Positions 24,977 to 32,073 of a stretch of 39,823 bases of DNA are shown here, in pieces. Position 1 is the first letter of the stretch. Each line of letters begins with the position of its first letter. The position numbers were made by a program, and so were the translations under genes. The DNA is from a virus, in IMG/VR virus record IMGVR_UViG_3300038701_002687, positions 1 to 39,823 of that record. One strand, 5' to 3'. The notes beneath the pieces are model-generated. The model made no database searches and had not been told where the DNA came from. It was given only the letters and a program-made list of their open reading frames with translations.

Positions 24977-25114
24977 TTAGTCCATTGCAATAATGTAAAG
25001 GGCAATAACAAATGAAATTATCAGTGGGGAGAATACCCAAAGCCAGTGCCAATCTATATTGCCGGTTAACTTAAGCACTACAAAAATAATTGTTAAAATA
25101 ATATCAAGCTTCAT
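24977..25114 (-). CDS. Small membrane protein, Fragile-X-F type
   Basis: A 45-residue protein: MKLDIILTIIFVVLKLTGNI, DWHWLWVFSPLIISFVIALYI. The pattern V-V-L-K-L-x-G-x-I-x-W-x-W matches the small phage transmembrane family often called Fragile-X-F, also present at 26824-27027. Two hydrophobic segments. Function unknown. Confidence 0.75.
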   Translation of the reverse strand: MKLDIILTIIFVVLKLTGNIDWHWLWVFSPLIISFVIALYIIAMD

Positions 25115-25133
25115 TTAAAAACCTTTTGTTAAA

Positions 25134-25307
25134 TTAATTGGTTTCATAGGTATCTAATATATAAAATTTACCTCTGAAAACCTTAAACTCAACAACACCG
25201 TAATAGCCTTTTAGTACTCTTTTGCGCTTAAAGCGTAAGCAGAAAGACTCAAATAGTGTAATTTCAGACATTTTTTTAAAATCAATTTCATCAAAATAAA
25301 CATTCAT
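25134..25307 (-). CDS. Small hypothetical protein
   Basis: A 57-residue protein beginning MNVYFDEIDFKKMSEITLFE, with a later beta-type part (GYYGVVEFKVFRGKFYILD). It lies between the membrane gene and a terminator. No strong ribosome site was seen, and the family is unknown. Confidence 0.5.
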   Translation of the reverse strand: MNVYFDEIDFKKMSEITLFESFCLRFKRKRVLKGYYGVVEFKVFRGKFYILDTYETN

Positions 25308-25326
25308 AAAAACCTATGGGACGGGC

Positions 25327-25364
25327 AAAAAGGCCCCCGCTAAACGTAGCAAACAGCGAGAGCC
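25327..25364 (-). terminator. Terminator after coiled-coil gene
   Basis: Minus-strand stem GGCTCTCGCT/AGCGGGGGCC (10 pairs with some G-T), loop of 13, then TTTTTG. It lies 40 bases after the stop at 25403 and separates that gene from the next small cluster. Confidence 0.75.
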
Positions 25365-25402
25365 TTAACCTGTAGCCTTTTGGGGAGGTTACATTTATTT
25401 AA

Positions 25403-25972
25403 TCAATCTTCGTCGTCGTCGTCATCTTTGTAAGGCAGTCGAGCGCTATCAACTGCACTTTTTTTAGACTTACGGTTGGTTTCAAGCTGGTGGACTTCCG
25501 CAATCTCGCGGTCCTTAAGCTCCTCAGGGGTTAAATTTTCCTCTGGGTTTTTCTCAGCCTTGGTTTTCTTTTTAGCCTTTTTGGACGCTTTCTTTTTGCG
25601 CACGCCTTTTTTCTGCTCAGTATTTAATTTCATTTGCAGTTCAGCATCGTGCATTTCGCGCTCTTCTATTAGCTCGTCTTTAAAGTAAAATTTAACGGTC
25701 TTGTCTTCCCAGTCTAAGACCTCTTGCACCTCAACCTCGCGCATCTCATAGCCCTTAACGTGGTTGTCCAGTAAACGGTCGACCTCTTTTTGGTGCTCCT
25801 TAATACGCGCCTTTTGCTCTTTATTATGAGCCTTGAGGTCGTCAGTTAATTTATCACGGTCCTTTGTGTGCTCATTGGCCTTTGTTACCATACTGTCTTT
25901 TTCAGCCTCAGTAAGGTCAAAGCGCATTTCGCGCTGTACTTTGCGCTCCATCGTGGTGTTGTCTTTTGACAT
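25403..25972 (-). CDS. Charged coiled-coil hypothetical protein
   Basis: A 189-residue protein. It opens MSKDNTTMERKVQREMRFDLTEAEKDSM, has helical charged segments throughout, a Lys-rich run (KKKASKKAKKKTKAEK) near residue 125 and an Asp/Glu tail (DDDDDED). It follows the HNH genes in the early cluster with GGAGT before the start. It could be a structural helper of recombination or a nucleic-acid binder; no family was recognised. Confidence 0.6.
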   Translation of the reverse strand: MSKDNTTMERKVQREMRFDLTEAEKDSMVTKANEHTKDRDKLTDDLKAHNKEQKARIKEHQKEVDRLLDNHVKGYEMREVEVQEVLDWEDKTVKFYFKDELIEEREMHDAELQMKLNTEQKKGVRKKKASKKAKKKTKAEKNPEENLTPEELKDREIAEVHQLETNRKSKKSAVDSARLPYKDDDDDED

Positions 25973-26018
25973 TTCTACTCCTTTTTAAAGTGAAATTATT
26001 TTGTACATACTAAAATCA

Positions 26019-26321
26019 TTATTCAAGGAATTTGTGGAGTTTTTTATTTAAAATATCGTGGCGTTCCATCTTTTTTAACCAATTACGCAGACTAGGGTAA
26101 CGGTTGTACATATAACTAGGACAAGTGTCGTGCCACTCTTTATGGTGCTTTCCACATAGTGGCATTACGTTTTGCTCGGTATCGTTGCCAAGCCTACTGC
26201 CAATGGTTGTAACGTGATGTGCCTCATTTGGTGGCCATTTGCCACAAGCGCAACATTTTTGACGTCTTACTGTGGCCAATAGTTTTTGGTTTACAATTCT
26301 TTTGGTTTTAAAATCAGTCAA
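26019..26321 (-). CDS. HNH nuclease, Ref-like
   Basis: A 100-residue protein: CCACGKWPPNEAHHVTTIGS, then NVMPLCGKHHKEWH near 28-70. The pattern of Cys pair, HH and C-x-x-HH-x-x-W-H matches Ref/RecA-dependent nuclease-type HNH proteins of phages. I chose TTG 26321, which overlaps the stop of the upstream HNH gene and follows AAGGG; an ATG at 26366 is also possible. It may cut DNA at recombination intermediates. Confidence 0.75.
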   Translation of the reverse strand: MTDFKTKRIVNQKLLATVRRQKCCACGKWPPNEAHHVTTIGSRLGNDTEQNVMPLCGKHHKEWHDTCPSYMYNRYPSLRNWLKKMERHDILNKKLHKFLE

Positions 26322-26595
26322 CAGCGCCCTTACTCTTTCTGCTTTTAGCCCTATGTTTCGCATCATACCTGTTGTGGCAAAGTTGGCACAAAGCTCTAAG
26401 ATTATCCATATCATTGTTTGTGGGGTCGTGGTCTAAATGAGCTATTGTCAAAACAACTTTAGATTTAGTAACTGGGTTTGGCTCATAGTTTTTTGCCCCA
26501 CACCACTCACAAGACGCCGCTCTTGCTAAAACTTTTGATCTAATTAGTGGCCAATTTTTAGGGTAAAGCTTTTTATTTTCCGGTTTTATTGGCAT
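26314..26595 (-). CDS. HNH endonuclease
   Basis: A 93-residue protein with CEWCGAKNYE, LTIAHLDHDPTNNDMDNLRALC and CQLCHNRYDAKHR; all HNH residues and two Cys pairs of the classic fold are present. The start MPIKPENKK overlaps the upstream gene. It could be a homing-type or recombination-related nicking enzyme. It is in tandem with a second HNH gene. Confidence 0.85.
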   Translation of the reverse strand: MPIKPENKKLYPKNWPLIRSKVLARAASCEWCGAKNYEPNPVTKSKVVLTIAHLDHDPTNNDMDNLRALCQLCHNRYDAKHRAKSRKSKGAVD

Positions 26596-26821
26596 TTTTA
26601 GCTTTATATTTATGCGCAACCGCAAGACTAAGGTTTTTAGACATAGCATCGCGCACCGTTTCGCTTACATTGTCACCATTGTAAATCATAAAAATGTCGC
26701 ACTTCTCATCCATATTGACCAAACCATTAATAAGGCTTTTACGCTCATCTGGTGTCATGTGTATAAGGACTGGTGTGGCACTTGGGTCTACTGGCTTCCT
26801 GTTACCTACTTTAAAAAACAC
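26573..26821 (-). CDS. Small hypothetical protein
   Basis: An 82-residue protein. I chose GTG 26821, 5 bases after AGGAGG, which begins 2 bases past the previous stop. It reads VFFKVGNRKPVDPSATPVLIH and contains TPDERKSLINGLVNMDEK. Not recognised; it overlaps the HNH gene by 23 bases. Confidence 0.55.
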   Translation of the reverse strand: MFFKVGNRKPVDPSATPVLIHMTPDERKSLINGLVNMDEKCDIFMIYNGDNVSETVRDAMSKNLSLAVAHKYKAKNANKTGK

Positions 26822-26823
26822 AC

Positions 26824-27027
26824 TTACCTCCTGAGATTTCTGTCTTGAAGTGCGAACAATATACATAAAACAAACATTACAACCATAAGGACAGCGAGGG
26901 GTCCATAAAACGGTAAGGTTACAAGCCACCAGGACCAATCGATATACCCCATTAATTTTAAAACCACGAAAGTCACGCCCAAAAGACCCAGCACTCCTAC
27001 ACCACCACTACTTTTATTGTTTTTCAT
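26824..27027 (-). CDS. Fragile-X-F type membrane protein
   Basis: A 67-residue protein. Residues 8-60 carry two membrane helices with FVVLKLMGYIDWSWWLVTLPFYG, the family hallmark. It is a paralogue of the smaller gene at 24977-25114. Function unknown, very common in phages of Gram-negative hosts. Confidence 0.8.
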   Translation of the reverse strand: MKNNKSSGGVGVLGLLGVTFVVLKLMGYIDWSWWLVTLPFYGPLAVLMVVMFVLCILFALQDRNLRR

Positions 27028-27029
27028 TT

Positions 27030-27344
27030 TTACTCCTTTTCATCAATCGCTCCTATGAAGTCTTTGAGTTCTTTTATCGCTCTTGTTAATTTATTAACAC
27101 TGTTCACCCACTCTTCTGGCGTTGGCTTACCACTCTCTAAACCTTCCATTTCACAACCATGCAAGAATAACAAACCTTCTGAATGAGCTAAGGCCATCCT
27201 AAACTCGCTCGACTCTAGCAGTAGGGCTATGCCTGCTTTGGCCGTGTCATTACAAATTTCAATAAGACTTTTCCTCTCTTCATCTGACAAGTGTCCCAGG
27301 TCTATCTCTTTGCTGACATAATCTTCGGACTTCTGTTTAATCAT
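27030..27344 (-). CDS. Hypothetical helical protein
   Basis: A 104-residue acidic protein, MIKQKSEDYVSKEIDLGHLS..., with helical stretch ERKSLIEICNDTAKAGIALLL. It is in a tightly packed early cluster. No family was recognised. Confidence 0.6.
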   Translation of the reverse strand: MIKQKSEDYVSKEIDLGHLSDEERKSLIEICNDTAKAGIALLLESSEFRMALAHSEGLLFLHGCEMEGLESGKPTPEEWVNSVNKLTRAIKELKDFIGAIDEKE

Positions 27345-27348
27345 CTCA

Positions 27349-27594
27349 CTAAGCTTGGTAATTGGGGACCTCCATTAAATCAGAAAAATTCTCAAGACTT
27401 AAAGCTGTGTCTTTATTGACATATATTTCTTTTCCATTGATTTTTTTATACCAGAGCCAATGGGCACACACATCACTTGTATGTTTCCAACCTTTATCCC
27501 TTAAAAACTTATCCACTGCTGCTTCCAATTGTTCTTTTTGGAGCCTTATATCCATAGGATGTTTAAATTTGTAATCTCTGTAATCTATCTCCAT
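27349..27594 (-). CDS. Small hypothetical protein
   Basis: An 81-residue protein beginning MEIDYRDYKFKHPMDIR, with a GAGG-type site before ATG 27594. Contains AAVDKFLRDKGWKHTSDVCAHWLWYKKI, shared in pattern with small phage proteins of unknown function. It starts right after the stop of the upstream gene. Confidence 0.6.
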   Translation of the reverse strand: MEIDYRDYKFKHPMDIRLQKEQLEAAVDKFLRDKGWKHTSDVCAHWLWYKKINGKEIYVNKDTALSLENFSDLMEVPNYQA

Positions 27595-27596
27595 CC

Positions 27597-28028
27597 TCAC
27601 ACCTCATCTTTCTTTTGTTGCTCTTGGGTTTTAGACCATATAGTTTCTATTTGCGCCCTATATCCACAACTTACTCTTACTCGATATGGGTCAATCCACA
27701 TATTTGTTTTAACAGGGAATCTGTTATCTGAGCTAAAACCTGCATCTTTACAAGCATCTGATAAGACTTTATCAGGGCCATAGTCCACACCAATACATCT
27801 TAAACTAGAGCCAAAATCTGGGTTTTTAATGTCCCAAACATCTGCGACTCTTTTGTGTATTCCAAGCCTAAGTTTACTTTTAAAATTTTCAATCTGCTCA
27901 TCACTTAATGGGTCGTGTTTAATAAGGCCAAACATAGCACCATGAAAAGGCTCTCCATTATCAAACTTTGGTTTGTCTTTTAATTGTTCAGCCCACCATT
28001 CAACTGCTACTGCTACTTCTTTTTGCAT
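27597..28028 (-). CDS. Hypothetical phage protein
   Basis: A 143-residue protein. MQKEVAVAVEWWAEQL, a Gly/His-poor middle, and SSLRCIGVDYGPDKVLSDACKDAGF are the main segments. It is typical of early small phage proteins (often annotated as hypothetical). It lies in a compact run with the next gene 2 bases away. Confidence 0.65.
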   Translation of the reverse strand: MQKEVAVAVEWWAEQLKDKPKFDNGEPFHGAMFGLIKHDPLSDEQIENFKSKLRLGIHKRVADVWDIKNPDFGSSLRCIGVDYGPDKVLSDACKDAGFSSDNRFPVKTNMWIDPYRVRVSCGYRAQIETIWSKTQEQQKKDEV

Positions 28029-28030
28029 AC

Positions 28031-28276
28031 TTACCCCTCACACTTTTGCTTATTTTGTTGAGTGTCTTGTTGTTGAAATTCATTATGAAAAGGAACAAAA
28101 GTTGATGACATCATATTATGAGATTTATCAAAACTTCTGTATATCCATCCGCCAGGTACTCTCATCACGGAGGTTGCAAGCATATCACTTGGCTTATTTT
28201 CCTCTGTTCTAAGGACATCATGTAAACTCATTTGATAAATATTAATGGTTTCTAACTCTTTCTTCTCACCGCTCAT
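28031..28276 (-). CDS. Small hypothetical protein
   Basis: An 81-residue protein with a beta segment SVMRVPGGWIYRSFDKSHN and a Gln-rich tail. It overlaps the upstream replication gene by 4 bases. The family is not known. Confidence 0.6.
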   Translation of the reverse strand: MSGEKKELETINIYQMSLHDVLRTEENKPSDMLATSVMRVPGGWIYRSFDKSHNMMSSTFVPFHNEFQQQDTQQNKQKCEG

Positions 28277-28812
28277 GACTTTTCCTTTTTACTAATGGCG
28301 TCCACTAACGACATGGACTTTTTAAGTTTTAAAATTTCTGGTTGCGCAGGTAATGAGACTTGGGTCGTGTGGTGTACGCCGTGCTGGAAGTCGTATGTAA
28401 CCATATCAACCCACTCCTTGCGCCTGAACTCCAACTTAACCAAACCAGACTGGTAATCGTACCTAGTGACACCAAACTTGCGCCTGTAGTAAGCCCAATC
28501 CTCTTGGGTAATTTGCTCAAAGTTTATTTCGCCGGTTAGGTAGGAAATAAATCTGTCCACGCAGGCCACCGCCTGGTCTGCAGGACTTAGCATTTGCAAA
28601 GTCTCTTTTTGTAGGTACTTACCAATAACAGCAATGTTTGGGAAAAATTGCTCGTTAAGGGCCACTTGCCTTGCTACGTCCTGCCAGTCGTGGTTAAAGC
28701 CAAGTGTGTTATGTGCAAGGTTGCACATGGCCTCCATGCGTGACTTGGTTAATTGTATGCCGTAATTTTCTGCCAATATTAAAAGCATTTTTTTAAACTG
28801 TGTCCTGTCCAT
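28273..28812 (-). CDS. Helicase-loader-like replication protein
   Basis: A 179-residue helical protein directly after the replication initiator, with a 20-base overlap. Residues 1-70 (FKKMLLILAENYGIQLTKSRM, then WQDVARQVALNEQFFPNI) resemble small phage helicase loaders of the G39P type. It may bring the host replicative helicase to the phage origin. The family call is by pattern and gene order only. Confidence 0.5.
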   Translation of the reverse strand: MDRTQFKKMLLILAENYGIQLTKSRMEAMCNLAHNTLGFNHDWQDVARQVALNEQFFPNIAVIGKYLQKETLQMLSPADQAVACVDRFISYLTGEINFEQITQEDWAYYRRKFGVTRYDYQSGLVKLEFRRKEWVDMVTYDFQHGVHHTTQVSLPAQPEILKLKKSMSLVDAISKKEKS

Positions 28813-29569
28813 TACCCGACTCCTTTTCCAGCTCGTCCCATAGGGTGGCGTTCCCGAGGCTTACTCTCTCTGACTTGGTTTGTGGAGCCCCATGGCCACT
28901 ATTTCCGCGCCTATCCCAGCCCCTGCCAAGCCAGCCTGCCATGGCTTGTTTCCAACCCTTAAGGGTCTTGTTGCCCTTTCCAGCATCGCGGTAATACTGG
29001 TAAGCCTTAATTAATTCCCTCTCGACCCATTGGCGGTCTGGATACATTTCAACCCATTCATTAAAACGGTCTTCGCCAATTTCAAGTAAAAGCTCAGTGA
29101 CATTGCTAATTTTTAGAACACCAGTGCGGTTAGATTTTTTTGGCTTTGGTGCTGGGTCGGGTTTGCCCGACTCAGCTTTAAGAGTCTCGTCTGTCTCGTC
29201 TCGTTCCGTCTCGTCTCGTCTCGTAGGTGTCGTCTCAGTGTAGTGGTTTTTAGTGGAGTCGTTGTCTTTTTTTAGTGTTACTGTAACAAGTCCTTTTTCG
29301 CTAAGGAAATCAAACATTTCCGAAGCTTGCTCTTTTGTTAACTTTGCCTCATCACAGAAAACCTCAAGCCCAAACTCGCCAAAATCTAAAACACCTTTGT
29401 TTTCTTTTGATGCCATACATAAAAGGATTACCCAGCCCAATCTTACGTGGGGAGGTTGCTTAAAAAACTTCCTGTCTTGGAAAAAATCATTGTTTAACCT
29501 TAACCATGTGTAGGTTTTTTGAGCACGCTTGGGGTTAAATTTATCCCATTTTTTAATAGTTACGACCAT
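28793..29569 (-). CDS. Replication initiator / replisome organiser
   Basis: A 258-residue protein. Residues 1-100 form a winged-helix-like part (TYTWLRLNNDFFQDRKFFKQ, LTKEQASEMFDFLSEKGLVTV) as in phage replisome organisers. A repeated RDETERDETDET segment near 115-125 is the coded form of DNA repeats that may be the origin. The C-terminal part (WVERELIKAYQYYRDAGKG, LKGWKQAMAGWLGRGW) resembles the DnaT-like helicase-binding domain. It should open the origin and recruit helicase. Confidence 0.77.
   Translation of the reverse strand: MVVTIKKWDKFNPKRAQKTYTWLRLNNDFFQDRKFFKQPPHVRLGWVILLCMASKENKGVLDFGEFGLEVFCDEAKLTKEQASEMFDFLSEKGLVTVTLKKDNDSTKNHYTETTPTRRDETERDETDETLKAESGKPDPAPKPKKSNRTGVLKISNVTELLLEIGEDRFNEWVEMYPDRQWVERELIKAYQYYRDAGKGNKTLKGWKQAMAGWLGRGWDRRGNSGHGAPQTKSERVSLGNATLWDELEKESGNGQDTV
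29183..29237. repeat. Iteron-like repeats, likely origin
   Basis: A run of GTCTC/TCTCGTC units (ACGAGACGAG on the minus strand) within the initiator gene. It translates as RDETERDET, so the DNA and protein repeats coincide. Initiators of several phages, such as lambda O, bind repeats inside their own gene. A T-rich stretch lies just beside it. Confidence 0.55.
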
Positions 29570-29570
29570 A

Positions 29571-29795
29571 CTAGTGCAGCGTATCGCCGCCCCCCTTCCT
29601 GTTTATTTCCGTTATAAGTGAAAGACCGACCTCGATCATTTGCTCATGGTTAAGGGTTTCCAGCGGCACCGAAATTTTACACCCGCGCTTAAGGAGCTCT
29701 AAAATAAAAAGCTTACAAGTGCATGGGTCTGACAGCACTGCCGCGTAAACGTCAACGTGCTCATTTAAGTTTGTTTTTGTCGCTGTTGCGTCCAC
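29571..29795 (-). CDS. Small hypothetical protein
   Basis: A 74-residue protein starting at GTG 29795, behind GGAGGGGTC. It reads VDATATKTNLNEHVDVYA and has CTCKLFILELLKRGC, with paired Cys. A longer frame starts at 29810 but lies nearer to the ribosome site. Located before the initiator; unknown function. Confidence 0.55.
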   Translation of the reverse strand: MDATATKTNLNEHVDVYAAVLSDPCTCKLFILELLKRGCKISVPLETLNHEQMIEVGLSLITEINRKGGGDTLH

Positions 29796-30042
29796 GACCC
29801 CTCCTCTCATAGTCCGCTTCCATTAGTAAGTTTTGTTTTTCTAAATGTACTGTGGCCCTTGAAAGCGCGCCTACCATGCGCCATTGGGCGCGTATGGCTT
29901 CCTTAAAATTGCCATTTTTAATCCAAAAATCGACCTGTTGAGCAGCGTTACCAAGGTCGTAATTTTCAATACGTTTGACTGCATTTGAAAGTATTTCCGA
30001 CTCCGCTTGTGAAATATATTTCATTACTTCGATCTGTGACAT
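29761..30042 (-). CDS. Small helical hypothetical protein
   Basis: A 93-residue protein, MSQIEVMKYISQAESEILSN, with a long amphipathic helical body and a basic C-terminus (RRGRGRNSDKNKLK). It overlaps the next gene. It might bind nucleic acid; no family was recognised. Confidence 0.6.
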   Translation of the reverse strand: MSQIEVMKYISQAESEILSNAVKRIENYDLGNAAQQVDFWIKNGNFKEAIRAQWRMVGALSRATVHLEKQNLLMEADYERRGRGRNSDKNKLK

Positions 30043-30110
30043 AAGCCCCCTTTTTGGTTGCCACCCATGGCGTTTGTTGTTAATTATTTTAAGACTCTTT
30101 TGATGACGAC

Positions 30111-30136
30111 CTTAGGCCCCTCGGGGCCTTTTTTAA
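30111..30136 (+). terminator. Plus-strand terminator behind recT
   Basis: GGCCCC-TC-GGGGCC followed by TTTTTT on the plus strand. No gene ends here on that strand, so it probably stops antisense transcription from the mom/tRNA operon or elsewhere from entering recT. The minus strand lacks a T run. Confidence 0.65.
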
Positions 30137-30843
30137 TCAAGTTCCGCTATAATACTACCAACCTCTTTTTTGTCCCTACTAGGTGTTACGTCTGTTTCGT
30201 AGACTTCCTTGATGTCTTCAAACATATCAACACCCTCAAGGGCGCTGGCATACTCCGCATCGTAGGCGCGCTTTTTACACTTATGGTAAAGCATATCTTT
30301 TGTGTACTTAGACCAAACCGAGTCCGGTTTTGTGGAGGTCGTTAACAGCTTGGCCTTTTTGGCATCGTCCATTGTAAAGTAGTACTCGTTCCAGTAGTCG
30401 CGCCCTTTGGTTTTAATTTGAATTACGCAGGCAAAAACTTCATTGGTAAGGTTTTCATTTTTTATGCAAATTTCCTTACTTTCCTTGTCCACATAGAAAA
30501 CCCTTTGCTCGCCCCATTCAGGGTGCTTTTGGGCCAAGGCTGTGTAAAGTGAACTGTGGGGGCAAATTTTACCCTTAATGTAAGCCATTTTATTCATGGC
30601 CTTATGCTTTAAACCAAATTGTTGGCAAAACATTAATGCAGAGGCTACAGCCTCAAAACCCATTGCTTTTAAATCCGGTGGCGCTAACTGCATAGACATT
30701 GCCATTTTTGCAGCTGCGCCAAGCTCATGGTGGTTTGTAAATGCAAAATTACCGTCTTTATTAATTTTGCAAACAGGTGCCTTGTCTGTGGTGTTTTTGT
30801 CTTTTGCTGAAACGTCTACTAGTTCAGTAGTTTGGTCGCTCAT
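30133..30843 (-). CDS. recT: RecT-type single-strand annealing protein
   Basis: A 236-residue protein. Residues 60-110 (DLKAMGFEAVASALMFCQQFGL, MNKMAYIKGKICPHSSLY) and 150-215 (YYFTMDDAKKAKLLTT, WSKYTKDMLYHKCKKRAYD) match RecT family signatures. It anneals single strands produced by the exonuclease at 35063-35992, although the two genes are 4 kb apart. It is preceded by a TTGACA promoter. Confidence 0.85.
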   Translation of the reverse strand: MSDQTTELVDVSAKDKNTTDKAPVCKINKDGNFAFTNHHELGAAAKMAMSMQLAPPDLKAMGFEAVASALMFCQQFGLKHKAMNKMAYIKGKICPHSSLYTALAQKHPEWGEQRVFYVDKESKEICIKNENLTNEVFACVIQIKTKGRDYWNEYYFTMDDAKKAKLLTTSTKPDSVWSKYTKDMLYHKCKKRAYDAEYASALEGVDMFEDIKEVYETDVTPSRDKKEVGSIIAELD

Positions 30844-30869
30844 AATCCTCCCCTTTTTATTGTGGTGTA

Positions 30870-30902
30870 AATGTTATTTCCATGTGTAATTTTGTCAATA
30901 CA
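30870..30902 (-). promoter_or_regulatory. Promoter of recT
   Basis: -35 TTGACA (30898-30893) inside TGTATTGACAAAAT, then TAACAT as -10 after 16 bases. It lies about 30 bases from the recT start. The -10 match is only partial. Confidence 0.6.
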
Positions 30903-30966
30903 TTGGTTTGGATTGGCGAACAATGGAGCAAATGTTATGCACCACATACCACAGACTTTTCCACAT

Positions 30967-31263
30967 TTAATGGTTATTGTTCAAAAAGTGGTCATCTCCG
31001 TAGGCTTCTTTTTCGTACGCAATATTGTAGTAAGCTTTTTGGTGGTCTTGGCCCATAAGCCTTAATGCACAATAAAAAAGCAAATAACTTAAGTAGAATT
31101 TAAACCTGCCAATTTTTTGAATCTGCCCAACGTGTACCATTTCATGGTCCATTGTGGACTGACTTGGCTCAGCCTCTGAAAACAGTATATAGGGGTATAG
31201 GGTAATGGCATTTACCTTTAAAAGCTTTGGTATAAATGAATTAAAAACTGGTCGCACTTCCAT
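30967..31263 (-). CDS. Small HExxH protein
   Basis: A 98-residue protein with STMDHEMVHVGQIQKIGRF near 40-52, an HExxH metal site, and FYLSYLLFYCALRLMG, a hydrophobic helix. The pattern D-H-E-x-V-H-x-x-Q resembles small phage and bacterial metal-binding proteins sometimes annotated as peptidases. It may be membrane-linked. A strong hairpin precedes the start. Confidence 0.65.
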   Translation of the reverse strand: MEVRPVFNSFIPKLLKVNAITLYPYILFSEAEPSQSTMDHEMVHVGQIQKIGRFKFYLSYLLFYCALRLMGQDHQKAYYNIAYEKEAYGDDHFLNNNH

Positions 31264-31280
31264 TACCTAATATTGGCACA

Positions 31281-31294
31281 AGCCCCGTGGGGCT
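31281..31294. other. GC-rich hairpin between genes
   Basis: AGCCCC-GT-GGGGCT on the plus strand, a 6-base perfect stem. On the minus strand it follows the gene ending at 31334 and precedes the start at 31263 but has no T run, so it may be a partial terminator or a leader hairpin. Confidence 0.35.
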
Positions 31295-31333
31295 CCAAGT
31301 TTAAATGCGCGACCAGTTCAAGAGTCTAGGGTA

Positions 31334-31588
31334 TTAAGTTTTTTTCTGCGTGTAGTCCCATTTTTTTACCAGACCGTATCCGTCAAAATGGCGCTTATAC
31401 ATAGCCACCATATTTTTACCAATACCAGGGTCTGACTTAATGGGTGTGTTTTTAAAGGGGCCGCAAGTAAAATTTGAACTTACAGACCCCTCTTTTTCGC
31501 CACTAATGTTTTGCAAAGTAAACTCTATATTAGTGCCTAAGGTTTGGATAAAGTTGTCAATGTCATCAACAATTAAAAGATCACACAT
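31334..31588 (-). CDS. Hypothetical protein
   Basis: An 84-residue protein starting MCDLLIVDDIDNFIQTL at ATG 31588. A frame from 31636 would overlap the upstream stop and lacks a ribosome site. It contains GPFKNTPIKSDPGIGKNMVAMYK. Unknown family. Confidence 0.55.
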   Translation of the reverse strand: MCDLLIVDDIDNFIQTLGTNIEFTLQNISGEKEGSVSSNFTCGPFKNTPIKSDPGIGKNMVAMYKRHFDGYGLVKKWDYTQKKT

Positions 31589-31593
31589 ACATT

Positions 31594-32073
31594 TTAACCA
31601 TAGTACGCGGAAAGATACCAAGCTGGCTCTTGCCATGGAATGTCCATCTTTTTACAAAAAACTCTTAACTTGTCTACGCTAGAGGGTTCAACGCCGAGGT
31701 CTGCTATTGGAGTAGACTCGTAGCAATAAGCTTTGCGCTTGTCTAAGCTTAGAAAGTAGGTCGGAGAATCATAATGCCCACTTGTGTCTATTTCAATAAG
31801 ACCATCATGGGTTAACTTTTCCAAAGCAGCTCTTTTTCGGTTATAAAAAGCCTCTAATTTTTTGTTAGCCACAGTAAACTCTTTTGTGCCTTCCTTAACA
31901 GCATACTCACCCTCTGGCGTCCACATACCTGAATCATCGACAACATTTAAAACCTCCATGGCTTTATTTTCCCAGTCGCACTCGTGCTCCTCCATCCAAT
32001 CACAAATAAGGTCGGAATCTTCATCATGAAAAGGAAAACCATAATAAATATAAGCTATACTTGATAAACCCAT
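31594..32073 (-). CDS. Hypothetical protein downstream of Ro60 gene
   Basis: A 159-residue protein, [21 protein letters not shown], with acidic and Trp-rich patches (HECDWENKAMEV). It shares one base with the Ro60 stop and therefore is on the same transcript. Function is unknown; it could be a partner of Ro60. Confidence 0.6.
   Translation of the reverse strand: MGLSSIAYIYYGFPFHDEDSDLICDWMEEHECDWENKAMEVLNVVDDSGMWTPEGEYAVKEGTKEFTVANKKLEAFYNRKRAALEKLTHDGLIEIDTSGHYDSPTYFLSLDKRKAYCYESTPIADLGVEPSSVDKLRVFCKKMDIPWQEPAWYLSAYYG

Noticed and set aside
31281-31294. Strong terminator between 31263 and 31334
   Set aside because: The stem is perfect but neither strand has a T run, so only a hairpin is listed.
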